From contig NZ_CP170554.1 in the NCBI RefSeq assembly GCF_042701255.1, positions 1,364,001 through 1,428,000 on the forward strand: a stretch of DNA of 64,000 nucleotides. Reading direction: 5' to 3'. The stretch comes from Tahibacter sp042701255. Its GTDB lineage: Bacteria > Pseudomonadota > Gammaproteobacteria > Xanthomonadales > Rhodanobacteraceae. Under the pieces are notes generated by a model. That model ran no database searches and was not told the origin of the DNA. It worked only from the letters and a program-made list of their open reading frames with translations. Shown here piece by piece: positions 25,252-33,730 of the stretch (the stretch's first letter is position 1; each line of letters opens with the position of its first letter). Made by a program: the position numbers and the translations under genes.

Positions 25252-28200
25252 CCGTAGCCGCCTCCTTTCGCGAGCGAGGCCGGCACGAGCAATACAACGG
25301 CGACGGGGAACGTGTGGTCGGCGAGGCCGCCGTGACGCTCTTCGATGGCGAGGCGCTCGCGTTCGCGCTCCTCGGGGATGCGGCGCAATCGCACCTCGAG
25401 AGCGAGCCGATCGCGCCGAAGCTGCGTGCGTTCGTCCTCGGAGAATAGCGAGAGCTGCTTCGGCTCCTCTTTGGCAAGCTCGGCATCGAGGTTCTTCGCG
25501 AGGTCGTCGAGAAGCTGGGTTATATCGTCGATTTCGCGCTTCTTGCGAGTCTCGAGTGTGCCTCCGAGTACTTTCAGGCGGTCCTTCGAGCGCGAGGTGA
25601 CAGCGCTCAGGATGGCCTCGGTGTGCTTCGTGAAGCGCGTGCGCAGGGCGTCGAAGAGCGAGTCGTCGATAGTCCCCGGTGTTGACAAATCGAGCCAGTC
25701 ACGCAGTTTCGTGATGCCGTCCTCGCGCTTGAAGCTCGCGTCGCGAAGGTATCCGCCCGCCTCGGTCAGCTCTTCGTGGAGACGATGGTGGTTGCCGCCG
25801 GTGATGACGAGGCGTGAGACTACCGCGATAGCCGGCACATCGAGTTTCGCATCGGGCAGCGTACGCACCGTGACGCGGTGGAGCTTCTTTACGTCGTCAC
25901 GAGCCCACACCTCCGCGCGCAGGAGCCGCAGGCTCATCTGCACGAGCGGGTGGTTGAGGTGGACGAGCACCACGTCGTCGCGGCCCTTGGCGACGTCTTG
26001 GTCGAAGGTGATTGGTCGGATGCGCTTCGTGTACGGGTGTTCGAGTCCATCGAGGCACCGCGACCACGAGCCCGCGAGCGCGGGCATGTGGAACACGCGG
26101 GCTACGGACAGATCGGCCAGTTTCACGGGCGTGAGATTGGGTTTGTCTGTGAGCGCAAGGGCGACGCGCACCACGCGCTCAATACGGTCGGGTGTGAGGT
26201 GCTGCTCGCTGCGCGTCGTCGTGAGCCGCTCGTGCAGCTTGGCGATGCGCTCGCGCAATTCGCGCTCGGCCTTAACGTAACGGCGTGCCCTTTCGATGCG
26301 CATCTCGGCGAGTCCGGTGTCGAGCTCGCGGCGCCGACCTTCGAGCAGCGCTGGCAACTGCGGAGCGATGACAGGATTCACGCTGCCCATGTCGGCGCGC
26401 ATTGAGTCGAGCTTCTTGAGGGCGCGGAGGATGTCGTCGCCTTGCCCGCCACTCGCGTCGATGGGGTGCCAGATGACGACTTCGCTGTGTTTCTGCCCGT
26501 GACGATCGATGCGGCCGTTCCGCTGCTCCATCACGTTCGGGTTGTAGGGGATCTCGACGTGGACCAGTAGGTTGCAGTGGTTCTGGAGGTCGATGCCTTC
26601 CGAGGCCGCGTCGGTCGCAAGCAGTGTGCGCACTGGCGACTCACGCGGATCGGCCTGGAACGCGGCCTTGATGGTCTCACGCTCCTTCGGGTCCATGCCG
26701 CCGAAGAGCAGCGCGAGACGCTCGCCACCGAGGTCGTGGCTGGCGAGGATCTCGTGCAGCCACTTCTGTGTCGCGCGGTACTCGGTGAAGAGGATGACGC
26801 GCGTGTTGGACCATTGGCCCTGGGGCCGCAGGTATTCTTCGAGCCAGCGCAGGAGCGCCGCAGCCTTCGAGTCGGGTTTGTGACTCGCCTGCTCGGCCCA
26901 GGAGCGCAGGCGGCCGAGGAGCTTCTTTTCATCGGCCGATAGCGGTCGCAGCCGACGGCTCGCTTCTTCGATGGCTTCGAACTCAGCGGCTTCGCGCGTG
27001 TCGTCGTCGGCGTAGTCATCTTCCGTCTTGGCGATCGCGCGCCGAAGGATGCGCTCGTCGAATCCCGAGCTACGACGTACCTCGCCCTTGCCCTCAATGG
27101 TCGCGGTGTGTCGCGCGAGCGTCGACATGAACGCGGCGGGCGACGACGCGAGGCGCTTGCGCAGGAGCTGGTGGACGAAGTGCGACGCGGCGCCTTCGCG
27201 ATCGTTCTGCCTCTCGCGGCTGGCGATGTACTGCTGGAGAAGCTCGCGGGCTTCGCGCTCTTCAGCAGTGTACGCGATGTTCAGCGCTTCGAGGCGCCGA
27301 ACGGGGTAGAGCTTATTACCCTTGGCATCGACGAGATCGCTCTTGAGCCTGCGCACCATGACGCGCGCGAGCTGGTCTTCGGGAGGCAGGATGTTGCGCG
27401 AGAAGCGCTGGTCGTCGAGCAGTTCCAGCAGCGCGGTAAACGACTCGGTGTAACCGTCGTGCGGGGTAGCGGTGAGGAAGAGCTTGTGCTGGAAATGGGG
27501 TGCGAGCAGGCGCACGAGCCGCGTGCGCAGGCTCTCAACGGCATATTTGCCGACGGTGGGCGCGACGTTGTGGGCCTCGTCGACGACGAGCATGTCGAAT
27601 CGGCGCGGGAACGTCGGCTGAGGCGGGAGCACGTCACGCAGGAGGCGGATGCCTTCGCCTTGCTTCGCCCAGTCGATGGATGCGATGAGCCGAGGGAACG
27701 AGGTCCACGGGTTGGCGTGCAGGCCGCATTCACGCCGCGAACGCTTCAACGAATCGGTGTCGACGATGCGGAACTCGAGGCCGAACTTCTCGGCCATTTC
27801 GCTGCGCCACTTCTCCTGCAGGGACGACGGGCAGAGCACCAGGATGGTCCGCGCGCGATGGCGCAGCAGCATCTCCTGGATGACGAGCCCGGCTTCGATA
27901 GTCTTGCCGAGGCCGACATCGTCGGCGATCAAGAGGTTCGTGCGCGCCATGTCGATTGCACGCACGAGCGGGTCGAGCTGGTAGTCCTCAATGCTCACTC
28001 CGCTACGGAATGGCGCTTGGAGATAGCCGCGATCCGCGTTGGTCACCGCGCCCCAGCGCACTGCATCAAGGAAGGCTTCCAGCTTCGATGGATCATCAAG
28101 CGCCGATAGCGTGGGCAAGCCTGCCCGCTCAATGACGTGAGCGCCGGGCTCAAGCTCCCACAGGACCTCGATCTCTTCGCCGAGCGCGTCCTCATCGATC

Positions 28201-28361
28201 GAGGCGAGCTTCACGAGGTTGCGTTTGGGCAATTCGGGCGAGACGGCCGACGCATCGACTTCGGAGACGATCCACTGACGGCGGCGCACCTCGACGAGTT
28301 GACCAGGCTCGGGGGACGTAGACGAAAGCACAGCATCCTCGCCCGCGGGTAGTCGGCTCAT
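25248..28361 (-). CDS. drmD: DISARM DrmD, SNF2-like helicase
   Basis: 1037 residues. SNF2/RapA-type motifs are present: NLLIADDVGLGKTIEAGLVIQEML (Walker A about 147), LVLCPSSLQEKWRSEM, VVDEAHNVAPT (about 258), LTATPHDGYTESF, then ILFTEYRATQKWLHEIL, LLATDAASEGIDLQNHCNLLVHVEIPYNPNVMEQRNGRIDRHGQ. A long coiled-coil-prone C-terminus follows. DrmD defines class 1 DISARM. Its ATG overlaps the vsr stop and its TGA overlaps the DUF2075 ATG, both as ATGA. The frame is intact. Confidence 0.92.
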   Translation of the reverse strand: MSRLPAGEDAVLSSTSPEPGQLVEVRRRQWIVSEVDASAVSPELPKRNLVKLASIDEDALGEEIEVLWELEPGAHVIERAGLPTLSALDDPSKLEAFLDAVRWGAVTNADRGYLQAPFRSGVSIEDYQLDPLVRAIDMARTNLLIADDVGLGKTIEAGLVIQEMLLRHRARTILVLCPSSLQEKWRSEMAEKFGLEFRIVDTDSLKRSRRECGLHANPWTSFPRLIASIDWAKQGEGIRLLRDVLPPQPTFPRRFDMLVVDEAHNVAPTVGKYAVESLRTRLVRLLAPHFQHKLFLTATPHDGYTESFTALLELLDDQRFSRNILPPEDQLARVMVRRLKSDLVDAKGNKLYPVRRLEALNIAYTAEEREARELLQQYIASRERQNDREGAASHFVHQLLRKRLASSPAAFMSTLARHTATIEGKGEVRRSSGFDERILRRAIAKTEDDYADDDTREAAEFEAIEEASRRLRPLSADEKKLLGRLRSWAEQASHKPDSKAAALLRWLEEYLRPQGQWSNTRVILFTEYRATQKWLHEILASHDLGGERLALLFGGMDPKERETIKAAFQADPRESPVRTLLATDAASEGIDLQNHCNLLVHVEIPYNPNVMEQRNGRIDRHGQKHSEVVIWHPIDASGGQGDDILRALKKLDSMRADMGSVNPVIAPQLPALLEGRRRELDTGLAEMRIERARRYVKAERELRERIAKLHERLTTTRSEQHLTPDRIERVVRVALALTDKPNLTPVKLADLSVARVFHMPALAGSWSRCLDGLEHPYTKRIRPITFDQDVAKGRDDVVLVHLNHPLVQMSLRLLRAEVWARDDVKKLHRVTVRTLPDAKLDVPAIAVVSRLVITGGNHHRLHEELTEAGGYLRDASFKREDGITKLRDWLDLSTPGTIDDSLFDALRTRFTKHTEAILSAVTSRSKDRLKVLGGTLETRKKREIDDITQLLDDLAKNLDAELAKEEPKQLSLFSEDERTQLRRDRLALEVRLRRIPEERERERLAIEERHGGLADHTFPVAVVLLVPASLAKGGGYG

Positions 28362-28795
28362 GGATAGGCCTTTGTCTTACGATTCTCGACGGCCTTTGCG
28401 ATGCGGCTCGCCGCACGTTTCAGTGATTCATGGGCCCAAACTCGCATTACCTTCCAACCGTCGGCTCGCAACCGCTCGGTGGTGTCGGAATCGCGCGCTC
28501 TGTTTGCGAGGATTTTCGCGCGCCAGAACTCAGCATTCTGCTTCGGCCACGTTGCGTGCAGTGGGCAGCCGTGCCAGAAGCAGCCATCAACAAAGACGGC
28601 AATGCGAGCCGCACGGAAGACGACATCAGCGACCCGACGTGGTTTGGTGAGGAGCGGGACGTGAATGCGGTAACGGAGTCCGCGCGCGTGCAGTTCGCGA
28701 CGCAGAGCCGACTCGGCAGAAGTATTCTTCTGCCGAACCCGCTGCATGCGGCGGCTTGCTTCAGGCGAGGACGGCGTTGCCTTTCTGCTGGCCAT
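28358..28795 (-). CDS. vsr: Vsr-type T:G mismatch endonuclease
   Basis: 145 residues from the ATG at 28795, chosen because it has a strong Shine-Dalgarno (GAGAGGAAGG) and starts the conserved domain; the longer frame overlaps methyltransferase code. Family features: MQRVRQKNTSAESALRREL, RVADVVFRAARIAVFVDGCFWHGCPLH, then NAEFWRAKILANRARD and GWKVMRVWAHE. Vsr nicks at T:G mismatches left by deamination of 5-methylcytosine. It overlaps the end of the cytosine methyltransferase gene by 35 nt, and its stop overlaps drmD, so it is part of the operon. Confidence 0.93.
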   Translation of the reverse strand: MASRKATPSSPEASRRMQRVRQKNTSAESALRRELHARGLRYRIHVPLLTKPRRVADVVFRAARIAVFVDGCFWHGCPLHATWPKQNAEFWRAKILANRARDSDTTERLRADGWKVMRVWAHESLKRAASRIAKAVENRKTKAYP

Positions 28796-29978
28796 TCCTT
28801 CCTCTCCGTTGTGTCGGCGACGATGGGAGTAGGTAAGCGCTTTGTTGGCCGTTCTCGTTGACGCTGTCGCGTTGATGATCCAAGTGCTCGACGATGCTTT
28901 GGCCGATGACACGCCCGAGGTCGACGGGCACGGCGTTGCCAATCATGCGGCCGAGCGCTTTGAACTGAATGGGGGCGTTGTCTGGGGTGAAGGAGTAATC
29001 CTGGGGAAACCCCTGAAGCAATGCACCCTCGCGCAGAGAGATGCCACGCGCTTGCGTAGGATGACCGAAGCGGCCGTTGCCGAAACCATAGAACTGTGTG
29101 GTCAACGTCGGCGCGGGCTCGTCGTACTTCATCCGACCATAGACACCTGGATAAGTCTTGCCCGTCTCTTTCTTGTGGCACTCAGCGACAAGGTGCTTCG
29201 GCCAGTCTCGCCAAGTACCGCCCGGCTTCGAGACCTTGATGCGCTCAAGGTTCAACGGAGAAAGTTTCGACGCGGTGTGCAGGCGGTCTTTCTTGTCGGT
29301 GCGACCATGTTGCAATGGTGGAAGCGCCCTGATGACGTCCTCGACTGTGCGAACCTCCGACGGGATGGGATCGCGAAGTCCAATTTCACCGTGGCGTGAT
29401 GCAAGAAGTACGGTGCGATGCCGACGCTGGGGAAGCCCGTATTCGGCGCAGTCGACGACATCGACCCAGATCTTGTAGCCGAGCCGCTCAAGCGTGCTCC
29501 GGAAGCTCTTGAACACTGAGTGCTTCATTACAGAAGGAACATTTTCCATTGTAACGATATCTGGCCTCAACTCCTTGGCCAAGCGACCGAAGTGGCTGAG
29601 GAGGCTCCAACGTTCGTCGTCCCTAATGTCCTCGTCTTTCTGGTACCGCAAGGCGTAGTTCGAGAATGGTTGGCACGGCGCGCAGCCGGCGAGGATGCGA
29701 AAACGCGCGTCGCCGAACCATTCAGCGACTGTCGATGACTGGAGTTCGGCGACGTCGGCATGGTGAAATGTAATGCCTCGATGGTTCGCCTCGTAGGGAT
29801 GCTTACACGCCTCTTCGAAGTCGACGCCTGCTGTCACATTAATGCCCGCATCAATGAGGCCATGGGTCAATCCGCCAGCGCCGCAAAAGAGATCGACGCA
29901 GGCGATGTCGTGACCAACGTGCTTACCCTTGGGCGCAGCCACGTGCCGTCGGTCTCCATCGACCGCTTGCTTTCTCAT
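28761..29978 (-). CDS. drmMII: C5-cytosine DNA methyltransferase (DrmMII-like)
   Basis: 405 residues, ATG at 29978 after a GGGAG site. All key motifs of 5-methylcytosine methyltransferases are seen: DLFCGAGGLTHGLIDAG (I), the catalytic GCAPCQPFS (about residue 100), TMENVPSV (VI), YGLPQRRHRTVLLAS (VIII), a recognition region, then GRMIGNAVPV (X). It is the first gene of the minus-strand operon that continues through drmC. DrmMII is the cytosine methylase of DISARM; the B. paralicheniformis enzyme acts on CCWGG. The adjacent Vsr is consistent with a Dcm-like CCWGG target here, but specificity cannot be read from the sequence. The last 30 residues look unconserved. Confidence 0.9.
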   Translation of the reverse strand: MRKQAVDGDRRHVAAPKGKHVGHDIACVDLFCGAGGLTHGLIDAGINVTAGVDFEEACKHPYEANHRGITFHHADVAELQSSTVAEWFGDARFRILAGCAPCQPFSNYALRYQKDEDIRDDERWSLLSHFGRLAKELRPDIVTMENVPSVMKHSVFKSFRSTLERLGYKIWVDVVDCAEYGLPQRRHRTVLLASRHGEIGLRDPIPSEVRTVEDVIRALPPLQHGRTDKKDRLHTASKLSPLNLERIKVSKPGGTWRDWPKHLVAECHKKETGKTYPGVYGRMKYDEPAPTLTTQFYGFGNGRFGHPTQARGISLREGALLQGFPQDYSFTPDNAPIQFKALGRMIGNAVPVDLGRVIGQSIVEHLDHQRDSVNENGQQSAYLLPSSPTQRRGRNGQQKGNAVLA

Positions 29979-30430
29979 TATTTCTCCCTAATCACCACTC
30001 AGATCGATTACCCCGGCTGCGATCATCCTGCAGGGCGACGCGCTAAAGCACTGATCTGTAAAGATAAAATACAATGGCTCGGCCGGTCCTTCTTGCTCCG
30101 AAGTGTACCAATTGGAGCACTGCCTGCCAGCTGTTTTGTGCCCCCGCATCTGCGGGCTACGCGCATACAGGCGGCAGCTCAAAGCGTCGACGCGTTGCCC
30201 CGGCCTAGATTGTGGCGGGACTGTCGGAACTTGGTCGTTCTAGCCCGCGATAGCTTGGGGGCGCTCCGCCTTCGACAGTGCTGGACCGCCTACTCCCAGC
30301 AGTGGGATTCTCCGTCTCCAGACACCGGGGCCGGCATCCTTCGTTGGGCGGGGTTCCCACACCTCCGACTTCTTGTTTTTCTTCCTCGAATGAGGGAGCA
30401 TAACCGGAAGTTCTGGAGGGCACTGAAGAT
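29979..30430. promoter_or_regulatory. 452-bp divergent intergenic region, presumed promoters of the DISARM operon and of the 30431 gene
   Basis: An open frame crosses this stretch, but its translation has no protein-like features. An AT-rich patch at 30056-30078 (GTAAAGATAAAATACAAT) is the best promoter candidate, giving TATTTT on the minus strand toward the methyltransferase gene. GAAGTGTACCAATTGGAGCAC at 30098-30118 is an imperfect dyad that might bind a regulator such as the nearby XRE protein. None of these sites is proven. Confidence 0.35.
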
Positions 30431-31072
30431 ATGGAACACGCCATAGTTCTGTCCGATTTCGACGAGGCGGAACACCGCCTTGCCCAGCTGGACCTCACGC
30501 GCGCCGCATTCATCGATGCTGTCACTCAGGGACACCTGCGCCGGTCGTATTTGACGCGCAACCACCCGCCGATCTACCACGGCATCGTCATGTGGGGCGA
30601 GATAGTTGCCGCGCTGCGCGAACGGCTTTCCCCCCTGGGCTGGTTCAGGCGTGAGCCTGACGTTTATCCCCTGACGGCCAACGAAGAGCAGTGCATGGCC
30701 ATAGTGGTGGCTTCGGGCGATGAGCACACGGGCAACCCCCACGACACGCCGTCCACGCGATCCCAAAAGGGTCGGAATACGGTGCAAGCCGTGGCCGTCA
30801 ACATCAATCTCGACCTGTTCCCTGAATGCCTGCCCAAGCAAGACGAGACTGACTCGCGGGAAAGCACCTGGCTGCTTCTGCATCATACCGATGGTGCGCG
30901 CAAAGAGATTCGGATCGAGCTATCCCGCCCTGCCGATATCGGCGGAGGCAAGATCACTGCGTGGTCCGAACGCATTCTCCTCGGCAGCATTCCGCTCGGC
31001 GACGACTGGGTGGATCTTGTGCCGGCGGATGCGCCGGACATCGACTTCGAAATCCATCGGAAAGTGTCATGA
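30431..31072 (+). CDS. hypothetical protein paired with the XRE-ImmA gene, 213 aa
   Basis: No family recognised. It begins MEHAIVLSDFDEAEHRLAQLDLT with GGAGGG about a dozen bases before the ATG. The middle (VQAVAVNINLDLFPECLPKQ; STWLLLHHTDGARKEIRIELSRP) alternates like a beta-rich domain, and the C-terminus is acidic (DDWVDLVPADAPDIDFEI). No membrane segments. It is followed after 6 nt by the XRE-ImmA gene, so the two form a two-gene unit in which this protein could be the partner or toxin-like component. That role is inference from arrangement only. Confidence 0.75.
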   Translation: MEHAIVLSDFDEAEHRLAQLDLTRAAFIDAVTQGHLRRSYLTRNHPPIYHGIVMWGEIVAALRERLSPLGWFRREPDVYPLTANEEQCMAIVVASGDEHTGNPHDTPSTRSQKGRNTVQAVAVNINLDLFPECLPKQDETDSRESTWLLLHHTDGARKEIRIELSRPADIGGGKITAWSERILLGSIPLGDDWVDLVPADAPDIDFEIHRKVS

Positions 31073-31078
31073 CCTGCC

Positions 31079-32242
31079 ATGTTTAACAAGCTCAGATTCT
31101 CCCTCGCACGACGACGGCGAGGGATGAAGAAGAGGGAGCTTGCGGAAAAACTGAGCGTCACGGAGAGATCCGTTTCTGGCTACGAAAGTGGCGACCAGAC
31201 TCCCGAAAGAGGCACCCTCGCTCGCATCGCAGAAACGCTTCGGTTCCCCGAAGCGTTCTTTTTTGGCGACGATCCAGAGGTATTTGAACCCGACACAGCC
31301 AGCTTCCGTTCCTTGTCCAAGATGACCTCCGCCCAGCGAGACTCTGCGTTAGGCGCCGGCGCGGTCGCTTTGCTTCTGGATCAATGGATGGATTCCCGGT
31401 TTACCTTGCCGGAGCCCGATGTTCCGAACTTGGGCCGAGAGGGCGGAAGCGCCTTGCCGCCACTGCCGCATGGGACTTCCGAGGAACCAGAGCCTTATCC
31501 GGGCCGTGAAGGGGCACAGGATCCTGAAGCAGCGGCTGCGATGTTGCGTGCCCACTGGAAGCTCGGCGAGGCGCCGATCAAGAACATGATCGCCCTGCTC
31601 GAATCCAAGGGCGTGCGAGTCTATTCCCTGGCCATTGATGCCAAGGAGGTTGATGCCTTTTCCCTGTGGAAGGGCGGGAAGCCTTATGTATTCCTGAATA
31701 CCTTCAAGTCAGCCGAACATTGTCGGTTCGATGCGGCGCATGAGCTTGGGCATCTTGTTTTGCACCAGCATGCCATGGCGCAAGGCCCGGACCTGGAGCG
31801 AGAGGCGAATGCTTTCGCGTCCGCCCTCCTGATGCCCCGGTCCAGTGTGATGGCTTTAGCGCCGCGAACGCCAACGTTGCCAGCGCTGATCAAGTTCAAG
31901 AAACACTGGTCGGTCTCAGTGGCAGCGCTCAACTACCGGCTGCACGCCATCGGTCTGACCTCGGAATGGACCTATCGGACCCTGTGCATCCAGATTGCCA
32001 AAAGCGGCTTCCGGACGTCTGAACCCGAAGGCGTCGCTCATGAGAAATCTCTGGTGCTGGAAAAAGTATTCGCGGCACTGCGTAAGGAAGGCGTGACCAA
32101 GGCTGCTGTGGCGAAAGAGATCAATATCTTGGTGGACGAGATCAACGAGCTGACCTTTGGACTCATGCTCAATGTTCTGAAAGGTGGCGGTGACAGTGAT
32201 GAGCCGAAGAGCCGTGCACCGCTACGTCTGGTCAAGGGATAG
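31079..32242 (+). CDS. XRE-type HTH plus ImmA/IrrE metallopeptidase
   Basis: 387 residues. An N-terminal XRE HTH (LRFSLARRRRGMKKRELAEKLSVTERSVSGYESGDQTP, about 3-45) is followed by an ImmA/IrrE zinc-peptidase domain with DAAHELGHLVLHQH (HExxH) and the downstream REANAFASALLMP glutamate helix. Such proteins cleave or bind repressor partners in mobile-element and antitoxin-like systems. It immediately follows the 30431 gene, suggesting that the peptidase controls, or is controlled by, that partner. Lower GC than the core genes. Confidence 0.88.
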   Translation: MFNKLRFSLARRRRGMKKRELAEKLSVTERSVSGYESGDQTPERGTLARIAETLRFPEAFFFGDDPEVFEPDTASFRSLSKMTSAQRDSALGAGAVALLLDQWMDSRFTLPEPDVPNLGREGGSALPPLPHGTSEEPEPYPGREGAQDPEAAAAMLRAHWKLGEAPIKNMIALLESKGVRVYSLAIDAKEVDAFSLWKGGKPYVFLNTFKSAEHCRFDAAHELGHLVLHQHAMAQGPDLEREANAFASALLMPRSSVMALAPRTPTLPALIKFKKHWSVSVAALNYRLHAIGLTSEWTYRTLCIQIAKSGFRTSEPEGVAHEKSLVLEKVFAALRKEGVTKAAVAKEINILVDEINELTFGLMLNVLKGGGDSDEPKSRAPLRLVKG

Positions 32243-32436
32243 TTCGCAGAGAGGTTGAATAGGGGAAACGCGTTTGGAACCGGCCACACTGATAGCTGGA
32301 GCCGTAGCAACCTATGCATGCGGTCGGTCCGATCGCGGACTACAAGGCGGTCCGAACTCGTGCGCCGAACCCATGAAGACTAAGCGGGTTGAGTCTTGCT
32401 GCTGAAGGTGAGCAGCTCTCCAGCAAGCATACCCAG

Positions 32437-32931
32437 CTAAAACTGGGCAGTGCTAGCGTCTTCCCGTGCGATCGCAGCGAGCAGTTCATCGACTGCTGCG
32501 CGGGGGCCACGGACAACCAGGACGCTGTCCCCCGGCTCACCAGTGGGTCCATTGAGGGAGCGCGCCCCATCGTCGGGGCATGCCTTCCGCGAGTTCGTCG
32601 AACCGGTCGGCCATACCCAGCAATCATCGATGTTGTCGCCGTCCGAGAGGACCAACGACCCTAGCTTTGCAGTTATCCGTTGCGCGATCGGAAGGGCGCG
32701 CAGCCAGGCGCCCAGTTGCTCGCTGGTGTGCGACGGTTCCGGTATAAGCCCGTTGTCGGTTAAGGTCATGCCGCAGAAGCGAATTCGAAACGGTGGCGTG
32801 GATGGCTCGCGTACGAATACAGCAACGCCGCAGCGAGGAGCGATCGACAACGCCTCCAAGGCTGAGGTGGCACCTAAGCGGACTTCCACGTCAGTGTCGA
32901 CGAGATGAAGGATCAGGTAAGACGTCAGCAT
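32437..32931 (-). CDS. hypothetical protein beside the right end, 164 aa
   Basis: Start ATG at 32931 is preceded by a good AGGAG site. The N-terminus is beta-like (LTSYLILHLVDTDVEVRLGATSALEALSI), then FRIRFCGMTLTDNGLIPEP and WLRALPIAQRITAKLGSLVLSDG. I recognise no family and no catalytic motif. It is the last gene inside the right-end repeats and is read inward. The opposite-strand frame here is Ser/Arg-rich and rejected. Confidence 0.65.
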   Translation of the reverse strand: MLTSYLILHLVDTDVEVRLGATSALEALSIAPRCGVAVFVREPSTPPFRIRFCGMTLTDNGLIPEPSHTSEQLGAWLRALPIAQRITAKLGSLVLSDGDNIDDCWVWPTGSTNSRKACPDDGARSLNGPTGEPGDSVLVVRGPRAAVDELLAAIAREDASTAQF

Positions 32932-33047
32932 GGCGCGCTCCTATGAGCATCGGCGCTGTCGCGACGGCCTGCAATCTGGCCGCAATGTAAACAGTCTGGA
33001 AAGGGGCTGGCCTCTTTGCAACCATCCCAGTCGCAGGTTTATCAAGT

Positions 33048-33090
33048 GCGGCCAAACTATGCTTTTCGCCCACGGCCAAACTATGGTTTA
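33048..33090. repeat. right-end repeat pair, probable transposase-binding sites
   Basis: Two direct copies of CGGCCAAACTATGnTTT occur at 33049-33065 and 33073-33089. The first is an exact 18-bp inverted match (33048-33065) to 2935-2952 at the left end. Aligning both ends from the core outward also gives scattered further matches (GCTGC, TAAA), consistent with an imperfect terminal inverted repeat. The repeats lie between the 32437 gene and the core ygjP-like gene. Confidence 0.65.
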
Positions 33091-33152
33091 CCCCGCAGCT
33101 GCTCGAGCACGAGTCGACCGCGGCGACAATCCCGCCTGGGCGCGCCATGGCG

Positions 33153-33656
33153 CTATCCAGTCCGCTGCCCCATCTCCAGATGGGTCAGATAGAGCCGCGC
33201 ATCGAACTCCAGCTGGTGGTAGTCGGGCTCGATGTGCGTGCAGAGCTGGTAGAAGGATTTGTCGTGCTCGGCCTCCTTCAGGTGTGCGAGCTCATGCACG
33301 ACGATCATCTTGAGGAATTCGGCTGGCGCGTCGCGGAATACGCTGGCGATGCGGATTTCGCGGCTGGCCTTGAGCCGGCTGCCCTGTACGCGGGAAATGG
33401 TCGTGTGGGTGCCGAGCGCGTGCTTCACGACCTGCAGCTTGGTGTCGTAGATCACCTTGCCGAGCGGCACGGATTTCCTGAGGTGCCGCTCCTTGAGCGC
33501 CTGGACGTAGTCATACAACTGGCCGTCGGTGCGCACGGCATGCGGCTGGCCGTACTTGTCGGCCAGCATCGTGCCGAGCCGGCCCTGATCCATCAGTTCG
33601 TGCACCCGCGCCAGCAGTTGCGGGGGATAGCCGGCGAGGTATTTCAGCGGGTTCAT
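33153..33656 (-). CDS. YgjP-type zinc metallopeptidase (DUF45)
   Basis: 167 residues from the ATG at 33656 (MNPLKYLAGYP); the longer frame adds a Pro-rich unlikely leader. The conserved IVVHELAHLKEAEHDKSFYQL motif (HExxH plus distal His) and C-terminal FDARLYLTHLE match the YgjP/WSS1-like family of small intracellular metallopeptidases. It is divergent from the DUF2058 gene 74 bp away. It is the first core gene on the right side of the accessory block; the island ends about 60 bp past its stop. Confidence 0.85.
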   Translation of the reverse strand: MNPLKYLAGYPPQLLARVHELMDQGRLGTMLADKYGQPHAVRTDGQLYDYVQALKERHLRKSVPLGKVIYDTKLQVVKHALGTHTTISRVQGSRLKASREIRIASVFRDAPAEFLKMIVVHELAHLKEAEHDKSFYQLCTHIEPDYHQLEFDARLYLTHLEMGQRTG

Positions 33657-33730
33657 GACGGTCGGGAGGGGCGCGGGCGGCGGGGGCGGCAGGTATGATG
33701 GGCCGGAAATCCTCAGCGTGAAACCGCGAT

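Larger units (their letters stand above)
2931..33098. mobile_element. putative Tn7-like element (degenerate) carrying a DISARM cargo
   Basis: The block is bounded by inverted copies of the same repeat (2935-2952 and 33048-33065 are an 18/18 match in inverted orientation), with further copies beside each. It contains tnsA, tnsB and tniQ relatives and almost exclusively defence or selfish genes. Its base composition is visibly less GC-rich than either flank, particularly at 3-11 kb and 30-32 kb. It begins just after a tRNA gene, and no tyrosine or serine integrase is present. The exact end bases are uncertain. CTGCT lies at 2926-2930 and 33099-33103 and could be a target duplication, but it is not placed symmetrically. 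Confidence 0.55.

Noticed and set aside
29760..30446. 228-codon plus-strand frame in the divergent promoter region
   Set aside because: Its first third is antisense to the methyltransferase and the rest lacks structure; the region is better explained as intergenic.
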